DNA of 7,391 nucleotides from Bacteroidales bacterium (GCA_003157055.1 PMIG01000302.1:1-7391); one strand, 5' to 3'. Positions 1-6,513 are shown, numbered from the stretch's first letter. A program made the numbers and translations. Notes: generated by a model from the letters alone, not told the origin.

Positions 1-1126
1 CAGGAATCATGCTGGCTTTATCGAAGATCTGAAATACGGGCAACGCATTATAAAGGGCAAGATAGCATCCCTTTGGATCGCCCCATAAATCATCGCTGGC
101 GCAATCGATATACAAAGCCCTTGGAGCAATGAGAGCCAACAGCATATGCATATCAACCGGCATAACATTCTCGTTTCCTGCAAACTTCTTATAGTTTGAA
201 CAGAACCAGTGAGGGAATGCCGAATTAATCCTTGCAACAGTCTCGCCATATCTTCTTCTTGCCAGAGCTGCTCCACCCGCACCTGATTCATTCGCTATTA
301 CCAGGGAAAACCGCTGATCCTCTGCTCCGGCCCATAACGCTGTCTTACCACCGCGTGAATGTCCGACTATAGCAACTTTTTTCTTATTTATATCCTTGTC
401 TGTTTCAAAGTAATCCATGCAGCGACTTGCTCCCCAGGCCCAGGCTGCAAGCGATCCCCAGGCATCAGGCTTACGCACTCCCCTGTCGAGAATACCATGT
501 ATCCCGTTCCTGAATTCATCAAAGTTATCGGGATCGACATCTGAGTTACTGAAAACCGAAATTGCATAACCACGGGCAATTATTTCTTCAGCCGGCCAGA
601 ATTCGCTCTTTATCTTCCTTGTCGGATCATTGTTCTCCGGTCCCCTGATATCGATCATAAGAAATGCCGGAACAGGTTTTTTAACCTTGTTCGGAACAAA
701 CATAATAAGATGAATTATTAGTGACTTTCCTTCTGAATTAATAGTTATGTCAACCTGTTTAAGGGTTGCCGCACCATTCATGGCATTGTTATCTTCATTT
801 ACGATCTTATACGATTTAGTATAGGGTGTTTCCGGAACTCTTCCAAAGATATTCTCCCTGAAAAGCTCAAGTACTTCAGGTCTGCGAACTTTCATCCATT
901 CTTTTACCGTGGTTACCTTTCTGCCGGATGATGTTATAAGGAGATCAGGCAGAGTAAATGCAGGAACCTTCTCTTCAGAATAATTGAAGTCCGGTTGAGA
1001 CTTGGATAATTTTGCCACTGTTTCCGGCAAGGCTTTCCATGTATCGGCCATCTGGGAGTTGCATGGTGAGTAAAAGAAACTAAAGGAAAGAACTAAAGCA
1101 CAAACCGGAAAGAATCCTCTTTTCAT
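1..1126 (-). CDS. CE15 glucuronoyl esterase-like hydrolase, secreted, C-terminus cut by window edge
   Basis: Reading the minus strand from the ATG at 1126 gives 375 codons with no stop before the window edge. Residues 1-24 form a signal peptide: K2 and R3, then a hydrophobic stretch to about F18, with likely cleavage near CNS-Q, so the protein is probably exported. The alpha/beta-hydrolase nucleophile elbow GHSRGGK (255-261) has S257 as nucleophile; R258 and K261 are also CE15 signature residues. Glu280 (NESG) and Asp346 (SDDLWGDP) match the two acid positions described in bacterial CE15 enzymes. The catalytic His should lie about 140 residues after S257, beyond the edge. CE15 enzymes cleave ester bonds between lignin alcohols and the 4-O-methylglucuronate of xylan, which suggests plant-biomass breakdown. 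No other carbohydrate-active gene is visible here. A related acetyl-xylan esterase-like activity cannot be excluded. The gene is divergent from the radical SAM gene. Confidence 0.85.
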   Translation of the reverse strand, partial: MKRGFFPVCALVLSFSFFYSPCNSQMADTWKALPETVAKLSKSQPDFNYSEEKVPAFTLPDLLITSSGRKVTTVKEWMKVRRPEVLELFRENIFGRVPETPYTKSYKIVNEDNNAMNGAATLKQVDITINSEGKSLIIHLIMFVPNKVKKPVPAFLMIDIRGPENNDPTRKIKSEFWPAEEIIARGYAISVFSNSDVDPDNFDEFRNGIHGILDRGVRKPDAWGSLAAWAWGASRCMDYFETDKDINKKKVAIVGHSRGGKTALWAGAEDQRFSLVIANESGAGGAALARRRYGETVARINSAFPHWFCSNYKKFAGNENVMPVDMHMLLALIAPRALYIDCASDDLWGDPKGCYLALYNALPVFQIFDKASMIP

Positions 1127-1140
1127 TGCATATTTTTTCT

Positions 1141-1148
1141 CAAAAGTA
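1141..1148 (-). promoter_or_regulatory. Bacteroidota -7 promoter element for the CE15 gene
   Basis: On the minus strand this reads TACTTTTG, an exact match to the Bacteroidota -7 consensus TAnnTTTG, ending 15 bases before the ATG at 1126. A TTTTG lies about 15 bases further upstream, shorter than the usual 19-21 base spacing for the -33 TTTG element. The implied 5' leader is about 10 bases or less. Confidence 0.45.
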
Positions 1149-1204
1149 ATACAATTCCATACCCAAAATCAGGCATAATGAGCAAAACAATTTGAAACAA
1201 GGCG

Positions 1205-2260
1205 ATGAAAAATGTAAATTTGCTCAATAATTGTATTATTATGCTGCTGCTTTCAAGAAAAGATGATGGTAAGGTTGAATGCCTGCTTTGTCCTCATTTT
1301 TGTAAACTGGCAGAGGGGAAGGCAGGGATATGCGGCGTGAGGAGAAGAAATGGAGAAATCATTGAGCTGGTTACTTATGGAGTAATTTCGGGATATGCTC
1401 TCGATCCAATCGAAAAGAAGCCTCTTTATCACTTCTTTCCAGGTACTAGTATCCTGTCGCTCGGATCGTACGGATGCAATATGCGATGTGATTTTTGCCA
1501 GAATTATGATATTTCACAGCATTCATCGGCCGACTTCAGCATAAAAACTGAACCTGACAGTATCGTGAAGGATGCACTGCTGGCCCTGAATAATATCGGA
1601 ATTGCATTCACATATAATGAACCTGTTATATGGTTCGAGTTCATTCGCGACGTTGCATTGAAGGCAAGGAAGAAGGGCTTACGGACAGTTATGGTATCAA
1701 ATGGTTTTGTGAACAGGGATCCTCTTGCGGAAATTATTTCATTCACTGATGCCTTCAACATTGATCTGAAAGCCTTCAATAATAATTTTTACAAAAGTTT
1801 GTTGGGCGCGGAGCTTGAACCGGTCAAGAAAGCGCTTAAGCAAATAGCGGTTTCAGATAAACATCTGGAAGTGACTACCCTTATCATTCCCGGCCAGAAT
1901 GACGGTGAGAAAGAAATGGAATACGAATCAGAATGGATAGCAGGTGAACTTGGAATTGATACTCCTCTTCACCTGAGCAGGTATTTCCCGATGTTCAAAA
2001 GAGAAGACCCTGCAACACCGAAGGATACTATTGAAAGGCTGTCAGAAATAGCATCGAAACATCTTAATTATGTATATTCCGGGAATATTATATCTGATAA
2101 CGGACAGAATACAATATGCCCAAAGTGCGGCAAAATTGTCACAAGAAGATCAGGTTACAACGTTAAGATCCAGAACCTAGACAAGAAAGGGAATTGCGCA
2201 GGATGCGGCACCCAGATTTACAGGAACTTTACTTCTTTTTCTTCGTCGATACAGAACTGA
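1205..2260 (+). CDS. amrS: AmmeMemoRadiSam system radical SAM enzyme (AmrS-like)
   Basis: This 351-residue protein carries the radical SAM cluster motif CNMRCDFC (C91, C95, C98), which binds the 4Fe-4S cluster used to cleave S-adenosylmethionine. The following QNYDIS and the later FTYNEP (135-140) are typical of the AmrS group, related to pyruvate formate-lyase activating enzymes. The N-terminal CLLCPHFC...GIC block (C26, C29, C33, C43) and the C-terminal CPKCG...CAGCG pair (C305, C308, C331, C334) also fit AmrS and probably bind metal. Such enzymes usually sit beside AMMECR1-like (AmrA) and Memo-like (AmrB) genes; neither is in this window. I do not assign a substrate. The start at 1205 is uncertain: Met13 at 1241 also gives a normal family N-terminus, and the first 12 residues look non-conserved. 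The 3' end overlaps the next, convergent gene by 32 bp. Confidence 0.85.
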   Translation: MKNVNLLNNCIIMLLLSRKDDGKVECLLCPHFCKLAEGKAGICGVRRRNGEIIELVTYGVISGYALDPIEKKPLYHFFPGTSILSLGSYGCNMRCDFCQNYDISQHSSADFSIKTEPDSIVKDALLALNNIGIAFTYNEPVIWFEFIRDVALKARKKGLRTVMVSNGFVNRDPLAEIISFTDAFNIDLKAFNNNFYKSLLGAELEPVKKALKQIAVSDKHLEVTTLIIPGQNDGEKEMEYESEWIAGELGIDTPLHLSRYFPMFKREDPATPKDTIERLSEIASKHLNYVYSGNIISDNGQNTICPKCGKIVTRRSGYNVKIQNLDKKGNCAGCGTQIYRNFTSFSSSIQN

Positions 2261-2525
2261 GCCGGCTGAAAAGCGAATCGATGCCTAAAGCAAGGTCTTT
2301 TCCAATAAGCTGATAATGAGCCTTAACCCCATTCGGATCGGCCGAAGGATCAGGGTTATTAATCCTTCGTATGAGTTCGTTCCTTAAATTAACTGCATCA
2401 GCGATAATACCTTCCACAACCTCCGATTTTTTGCCCTGGTTTAATTCAGTCCAGGTAAAACAATCTGATATCACCTCATATACCCCTGAATCAACGGCCT
2501 TTTTAAGTTTCCTGATATTTGCCAT
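2229..2525 (-). CDS. Conserved hypothetical small helical protein (98 aa)
   Basis: I recognise this as resembling a family of about 100-residue uncharacterised Bacteroidota proteins that start MANIRKLKK, but I know no function for it. It has no signal peptide, membrane segment, cysteine pair or catalytic motif. The sequence is charged and should be mostly helical: one stretch around residues 12-28, a second from about 34 to 56 (acidic, then LRNELIRRI), a proline-rich turn (NPDPSADPN, 57-65), and a third helix from 67 to 90, ending in a lysine tail (KKKK). It probably acts in the cytoplasm. It lies 39 bp downstream of the aminotransferase gene on the same strand with no promoter motif visible between, so the two may share a transcript. 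Its last 32 bp overlap the end of the opposing amrS-like gene. Confidence 0.75.
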   Translation of the reverse strand: MANIRKLKKAVDSGVYEVISDCFTWTELNQGKKSEVVEGIIADAVNLRNELIRRINNPDPSADPNGVKAHYQLIGKDLALGIDSLFSRLSSVSTKKKK

Positions 2526-2564
2526 AATAATTATTTTATTTACAATTACTTTAATCCTGTCTGA

Positions 2565-3398
2565 TCATGGTTTCCCAATCCTGAAACCGGCGATGCTCTC
2601 TTCGGCCCTTGCAATATACAGCTGCCTAAGCTTTTCTATAATAGGTACTCTCACCTTGAATTTCTTGTCATCTATACTATTGAATGCCAAGACCATGGGT
2701 GAAGTACCGGTCATGAATACAGCTTCATATTCAGATAGCTTTGCAGCCTTCAGGCACACCATTTTAACGGAGATATCCTGTTCAGCGCATATATCGAGAA
2801 TATGCCTGCGGGTGATTCCGCTCAAAACCAAACTGTCAGGAGCAGTATATAATACATCGTTTTTTATAAAGAAGATATTCGATCTGCTGCCTTCAGTGAT
2901 TACCCCGTTTCCATTTACTAGGATTGCTTCGTAACCCCCCTCAAGAATAAGCTTATGAAAGATTGAAGACCTTAATTTATGATTGATAACTTTAGATTCC
3001 GGGTCTTTCCGCTCGGCATAGAAAAGAATACCTTTAACTCCGTTCCTGTATTGATACTCAGTAGGGTAAATAGGCTCAATGAAATAGATAAGGTAATTTT
3101 CCTCACCTTTATTATAATTGAATACAATTTTAAGATTAATATCTTTTTTCCTTTCTGATTTTGAGAGGCGTATAATATATTTTTTCAGGGTGTCCGCATC
3201 TGCAAGCATTTTTTTCTTCTGGAGAGAGGCGCTTGTGGCAAGGCGTTCCATATGGTCGTAAAAGAATACAGGGCTTCCCTTGACCATGCGAATTACTTCG
3301 TATATTGAATCTCCCTCGTAAACAAGCGAATTATCAAATATATCTGCTGATTCAATCCTCCCGTTCAGTATTAATTTCTTTCCGAAACACTCATTCAT
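2565..3398 (-). CDS. Class IV (fold-type IV) PLP-dependent aminotransferase
   Basis: The 277-residue protein has the fold-type IV layout shared by branched-chain aminotransferase (IlvE), D-alanine aminotransferase and aminodeoxychorismate lyase (PabC). The visible key residues are R52 (HMERL, PLP phosphate contact), the Schiff-base lysine K141 (NHKLR), E169 in ITEGSRSNIF (contact to the pyridine nitrogen), and the SGITRRHIL phosphate-binding segment (193-201, T196). A late GTSPMV motif (231-235) also fits. There is no signal peptide, so it should be cytoplasmic. The length is close to PabC and D-alanine aminotransferase and shorter than typical IlvE (about 300 or more). Substrate cannot be decided from sequence alone. 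The start at 3398 sits 17 bases from a good -7 element and begins directly before the conserved strand. No folate or branched-chain genes lie nearby. The 98-residue gene follows in the same direction. Confidence 0.88.
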   Translation of the reverse strand: MNECFGKKLILNGRIESADIFDNSLVYEGDSIYEVIRMVKGSPVFFYDHMERLATSASLQKKKMLADADTLKKYIIRLSKSERKKDINLKIVFNYNKGEENYLIYFIEPIYPTEYQYRNGVKGILFYAERKDPESKVINHKLRSSIFHKLILEGGYEAILVNGNGVITEGSRSNIFFIKNDVLYTAPDSLVLSGITRRHILDICAEQDISVKMVCLKAAKLSEYEAVFMTGTSPMVLAFNSIDDKKFKVRVPIIEKLRQLYIARAEESIAGFRIGKP

Positions 3399-3414
3399 GC
3401 CGATTCCATTTCAA

Positions 3415-3422
3415 CAAAAATA
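3415..3422 (-). promoter_or_regulatory. Bacteroidota -7 promoter element for the aminotransferase gene
   Basis: On the minus strand this reads TATTTTTG, an exact TAnnTTTG match ending 17 bases upstream of the ATG at 3398. No TTTG element is seen at the expected -33 distance. The region is AT-rich, so chance occurrence is possible. It would drive the aminotransferase and probably the small downstream gene. Confidence 0.4.
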
Positions 3423-3454
3423 CAAACTAATAACAACACTGCCTCATTTCTGTT

Positions 3455-3462
3455 TATATTCG
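3455..3462 (+). promoter_or_regulatory. Possible -7 promoter element for the fusion nuclease gene
   Basis: TATATTCG differs from TAnnTTTG at one position and ends 27 bases before the preferred ATG at 3490. It lies in the 91-bp divergent gap. If it is used, transcription would start after the upstream ATG at 3397, which would rule out the longer reading of the nuclease gene. No -33 TTTG is visible. Confidence 0.25.
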
Positions 3463-3489
3463 TGGTACAAAAGGCACGGCTCAGAAATT

Positions 3490-4860
3490 ATGTACGCAAT
3501 TATAGATATCGAAACAACAGGAGGCAGCGCAAGCAATGAAAAGATAACCGAAATTGCAATTTATCTTCACGATGGCGAAAGAATTACTGGGGAATTTGTC
3601 TCTCTAGTAAACCCTGAAAGAAATATTCCATATTTCATTACCAACCTGACAGGAATCACCAACGAAATGGTTGAGGATGCTCCCCGTTTTTTTGAAATTG
3701 CAAAAACAGTTGTCGAGCTTACAGAAGGAAGGACATTTGTAGCCCATAATGCGAGGTTCGATTATTCTTTTATAAGACAGGAATTCAAATCGCTCGGGTT
3801 CAATTACAAGAGGAATTTGCTTGACACGGTTGCTTTAAGCAGGAAACTGATCCCCGGTCATCGTTCCTATAGCCTTGGAAATATATGCAGGGATCTTGAG
3901 ATAGTCATCAATGGACGTCACAGGGCAGCAGGCGATGCCCTTGCCACTGTAAAGCTCTTTGAGATTATCCTCGAAAAAGACCTGGAAATAAACGGGCAGA
4001 GATCAAGCCTTATAAAAAATACACGGGTATCAAAACTTAACCCGAAGCTTAATACGGCAAAGGTCGAGGCCATACCAGAAGAACCAGGGGTCTATTACTT
4101 TTACGACGAATCTGGGGAGCTCATTTATATTGGCAAGAGCAGGAATCTGAAGCAGAGGATAGATACCCATTTGTCGAACAATACTACCAACCGGGCCATG
4201 GAGATGCGTGACCTGATAGCGGATATCAGTTGGGAGATAACTGGCAGCGAGCTCATTGCACTTCTGAAGGAATCGTTGGAGATAAAGGAAAACAAGCCTT
4301 TCTATAACAGGGCTCAGAAAAGGTCGTCGTTTCAATGGGGGATTTTCAGTTTCACTGACAGGAACGGATACATAAATTTCAGTTATGGCCCTGCCAACTC
4401 TGATGATGAGCCGCTGTCGCTGCTGACTTCACGCGAAAAGGCCAAAAGCAAGCTTGAATCGCTTGTAACAGCTCATAACCTGTGCCAGGGGCTTTCAGGT
4501 CTCTACGAAACAGGCGGACCCTGTTTCCAGTATCATGTAGGTATATGTAAAGGAGCCTGCTTCGGGAAGGAACCTCCTGAAAAGTACAATGAACGGGCAT
4601 CGCAGGCAATAGAAGAATTTGTATTTGCCCGTCGCAATTTTTTCATTATCGACAAAGGCAGGGAAACTGAAGAGAAATGCGCTGTTAAAATGGTCAATGG
4701 AAAGTATTCCGGTTACGGGTATTTTAACATAAATGATATGGGTTTCGGTCTTTCGGCACTTCATGAGTGCATTAAGCCCTTACCTGACAATCACGATGTT
4801 CAGATGATCCTTAAACAGTATCTCAGATCGAACAGGGTGGAGAAAATTATTGAATTCTGA
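3490..4860 (+). CDS. DEDDh exonuclease fused to Cho/UvrC-like GIY-YIG endonuclease
   Basis: From the ATG at 3490 the protein has 456 residues. Residues 1-165 form a DnaQ-like 3'-5' exonuclease with all DEDDh metal and catalytic residues: D6 and E8 (IDIETTG), D91 (HNARFD), H144 and D149 (HRAAGDA). Residues about 194-275 form a GIY-YIG nuclease domain: GVY (200-202), YIG (213-215), R223, E261 and N273, matching the UvrC catalytic set. Then come C332, C345, C353 and C357, spaced like the UvrC Fe-S cysteines. No UvrC C-terminal endonuclease or helix-hairpin-helix region follows, so it resembles Cho more than UvrC. Such fusions are known in Bacteroidota and mycobacteria and are presumed to act in DNA repair. 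An upstream in-frame ATG at 3397 would add 31 residues, but they do not fit the family and would overlap the opposing gene's start codon. Confidence 0.9.
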   Translation: MYAIIDIETTGGSASNEKITEIAIYLHDGERITGEFVSLVNPERNIPYFITNLTGITNEMVEDAPRFFEIAKTVVELTEGRTFVAHNARFDYSFIRQEFKSLGFNYKRNLLDTVALSRKLIPGHRSYSLGNICRDLEIVINGRHRAAGDALATVKLFEIILEKDLEINGQRSSLIKNTRVSKLNPKLNTAKVEAIPEEPGVYYFYDESGELIYIGKSRNLKQRIDTHLSNNTTNRAMEMRDLIADISWEITGSELIALLKESLEIKENKPFYNRAQKRSSFQWGIFSFTDRNGYINFSYGPANSDDEPLSLLTSREKAKSKLESLVTAHNLCQGLSGLYETGGPCFQYHVGICKGACFGKEPPEKYNERASQAIEEFVFARRNFFIIDKGRETEEKCAVKMVNGKYSGYGYFNINDMGFGLSALHECIKPLPDNHDVQMILKQYLRSNRVEKIIEF

Positions 4861-5064
4861 ACTTTGCCTGCCAATTTCAACAAAAACTGAAAAATAATTT
4901 TGGTTATCAAGGAAAATCACATTAACAAAAAGGTAAACTAGATTATTTTTTATTATCTTTCAAAAAGCATTTTTTGAATAACTGATTAACCCGGAGTCCA
5001 GAAACCAGTAAACGGGGCGTTACCGAAAAGCCTTATGAGTAGGATAATTAAAACTAATTAAGTT
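4861..5064 (+). promoter_or_regulatory. 204-bp intergenic region with possible structured leader for the TM2 gene
   Basis: No gene is visible here. Most of the gap is strongly AT-rich. TATCTTTC at 4954-4961 is one mismatch from the TAnnTTTG -7 motif. A GC-richer island follows at 4989-5032, where CCCG (4990-4993) could pair with CGGG (5013-5016), or GGC (5016-5018) with GCC (5030-5032); these two pairings compete for one base. TAATTA occurs twice (5045-5050 and 5055-5060) just before the ATG and could pair. It does not match any riboswitch I recognise, and the leader reading is an inference. Confidence 0.25.
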
Positions 5065-5451
5065 ATGTATTGCAGGAATTGCGGAAATGAAGTTTCTGAA
5101 AAAGCTGTTATGTGTGTAGCTTGCGGAACACCACCAAATGCAGGGAATAAATTTTGCCCCAACTGTAAAACAGAAACAGCACCCGGAGCAACAATTTGCA
5201 TGAAATGCGGAGTTGCCCTTAAAGCTGATAATCCGATAACAGGTGAAGGCAAAGACTGGCTTACTACCCTTTTGCTTTGTATTTTTCTCGGAGGATTTGG
5301 AATCCACAGATTTTATACTGGCCATACCGGTATAGCAATTGTTCAGCTGCTGACTTTGGGTGGTTGTGGTATCTGGGCACTTGTCGACCTTATAATGATT
5401 ATTGTAGGAAGCTTCAAGGATGCAAAAGGTAATTTACTGGTCAAAAAATAA
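5065..5451 (+). CDS. Double zinc-ribbon TM2-domain membrane protein
   Basis: The 128-residue protein begins with two zinc ribbons of identical spacing: C3, C6, C17, C20 and C31, C34, C45, C48 (CxxC-x10-CxxC each), an apparent internal duplication. A TM2 domain follows (about 64-120): a first membrane helix at about 66-80 (LLLCIFLGGFG), a short polar turn with the family motif GIHRFYTGHTG (79-89), and a second helix at about 90-116, ending in a VDLIMI-type segment. TM2 proteins are small inner-membrane proteins of unclear function; the ribbons are probably cytoplasmic and could bind a partner protein or nucleic acid. There is no signal peptide. The next gene starts inside this one, 32 bp before its stop, so the two are probably translated together. 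The ATG at 5065 is the only sensible start, since Cys3 is already a zinc ligand. Confidence 0.88.
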   Translation: MYCRNCGNEVSEKAVMCVACGTPPNAGNKFCPNCKTETAPGATICMKCGVALKADNPITGEGKDWLTTLLLCIFLGGFGIHRFYTGHTGIAIVQLLTLGGCGIWALVDLIMIIVGSFKDAKGNLLVKK

Positions 5452-5743
5452 TAAACTGTACCTAAAGATTAAGATAGCAGGGATTCTTTTAATTCCTGCT
5501 CTCCTTTTTATTATCCCAATCCAGTGGCTGGAAAAACAACACTCTATCTGTCTTTATAAATTAATAACAGGAAGAGAATGCTATGGATGCGGAATGACAA
5601 GGGCAGTCCTTTCAGCTTTACACTTTAATTTCAGCAATGCGTTTAATTATAACAAGCTAATTGTAATAGTCCTGCCCCTTCTGATCTTCATCTGGGTAGA
5701 TCTTTTATTAAAAACCAGAACCTCATTTAAAGCCTGTAAATAG
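5420..5743 (+). CDS. DUF2752 family small membrane protein
   Basis: The 107-residue protein shows the DUF2752 pattern: C44, then TGRECYGCGMTRA (50-62) with C54, C57 and the GCGxTRA core, followed by an asparagine-rich N-x-N-K segment (75-79). Two membrane helices lie at about 17-35 and 80-97, placing the cysteine loop on one side of the membrane between them. The conserved cysteines suggest a metal- or redox-linked role, but the family function is unknown to me. Its ATG at 5420 lies within the TM2 gene in another frame, and no later in-frame ATG occurs before the first helix, so the 32-bp overlap appears real. TM2 and DUF2752 genes are often neighbours in Bacteroidota as far as I recall, which supports a shared function. 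Confidence 0.82.
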   Translation: MQKVIYWSKNNKLYLKIKIAGILLIPALLFIIPIQWLEKQHSICLYKLITGRECYGCGMTRAVLSALHFNFSNAFNYNKLIVIVLPLLIFIWVDLLLKTRTSFKACK

Positions 5744-5787
5744 CCTGTTATTCATCAATTGCTGCTCATCCTGAGATTACATTCAGT

Positions 5788-6513
5788 ATGAGAAATACAA
5801 TCGAAATGAGCAAAATAATCGATAAAATTAAGAATGATCTGAGAAGCAAAGCAGATGAAAAGACCAAACTGCAGGGAGAGAAATTTTTTAAGGAAAGCGT
5901 AAATATCTACGGCCTTAAATCAGCTATTTTAACTGAAATAAGTAAGTCCCATTACAGAACACTGCCTGCTAAGACAAAGTCTGAGATATTTTCCTTATGT
6001 GAAGAATTATGGCAGTCGGGTTTCTTGGAAGAAGCAGGTATTGCCTGCATGTGGTCGTACAATATCAGAAAACAGTTCATTCCGGATGACTTCATGACAT
6101 TTGAAAAATGGGTAAATATATATGTCGCTAACTGGGCGACATGCGATACTCTTTGCAATCACACAGTGGGAACATTCATTGAAATGTATCCCTCATTCCT
6201 TTCAGGCCTGAAGAGATGGGCAAAGTCAGAAAACCGATGGGTAAAGCGAGCCTCGGCAGTCACTCTGATAATTCCGGCAAGAAAGGGTCTTTTCCTTGAA
6301 GATATATTCGAGATAGCTGACACTCTTCATTCCGATGCCGACGATATGGTGCAGAAAGGCTATGGCTGGATGTTAAAGGCTGCAAGTCAGGCACACCAGG
6401 AGGAGGTCTTCAATTATGTAATGAGAAAAAAAGCAACCATGCCGAGAACATCTCTGCGCTATGCTATCGAAAAGATGCCTGCTGAATTAAAAGCAAAGGC
6501 AATGGCAAAATAG
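5788..6513 (+). CDS. AlkD-like HEAT-repeat DNA glycosylase (DNA alkylation repair)
   Basis: The 241-residue, all-helical protein fits the AlkD family of HEAT-like-repeat DNA glycosylases, which remove bulky or cationic alkylated bases such as 3- and 7-methylpurines without base flipping. The N-terminal FFKE (33-36) and YGLK (41-44) motifs are typical. Residues matching the Bacillus cereus AlkD active site are present: W116 and D120 (NWATCD, like W109/D113), a basic residue in WVKR (K153 or R154, like R148), and W194 (GYGW, like W187). The length is normal for the family and there is no signal peptide, so it is cytoplasmic. The first ATG at 5788 is used here; Met7 at 5806 is a plausible alternative start. 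It lies 44 bp after the DUF2752 gene and may be cotranscribed with it. Confidence 0.9.
   Translation: MRNTIEMSKIIDKIKNDLRSKADEKTKLQGEKFFKESVNIYGLKSAILTEISKSHYRTLPAKTKSEIFSLCEELWQSGFLEEAGIACMWSYNIRKQFIPDDFMTFEKWVNIYVANWATCDTLCNHTVGTFIEMYPSFLSGLKRWAKSENRWVKRASAVTLIIPARKGLFLEDIFEIADTLHSDADDMVQKGYGWMLKAASQAHQEEVFNYVMRKKATMPRTSLRYAIEKMPAELKAKAMAK

Noticed and set aside
1199..1204. AAGG as a Shine-Dalgarno site fixing the amrS-like start at 1205
   Set aside because: It lies only two bases from the ATG, too close for a working site, and this phylum rarely depends on such sites; the start remains uncertain.
2371..2934. A 187-codon open frame on the plus strand, antisense to the small protein and aminotransferase genes
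   Set aside because: Its translation resembles no family I know, and both opposite-strand genes it covers have clear family features or a conserved-looking sequence. It is best explained as a shadow frame.
4030..4335. A 101-codon minus-strand open frame inside the fusion nuclease gene
   Set aside because: It lies wholly opposite the conserved GIY-YIG domain and shows no recognisable domain.
4961..4976. Inverted repeat CAAAAA-GCAT-TTTTTG as a terminator after the fusion nuclease gene
   Set aside because: The stem is almost entirely A-T pairs and no T-run follows it, so it does not meet the form of an intrinsic terminator; AT-rich gaps produce such repeats by chance.
4989..5040. GC-richer island as a tRNA remnant or known riboswitch
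   Set aside because: No cloverleaf, T-arm or recognisable riboswitch core could be found by eye; kept only as a low-confidence possible leader.
5020..5325. A 101-codon minus-strand open frame opposite the TM2 gene
   Set aside because: Its cysteine-rich look is a by-product of the opposite strand; the plus-strand zinc ribbons and TM2 motif are clear.
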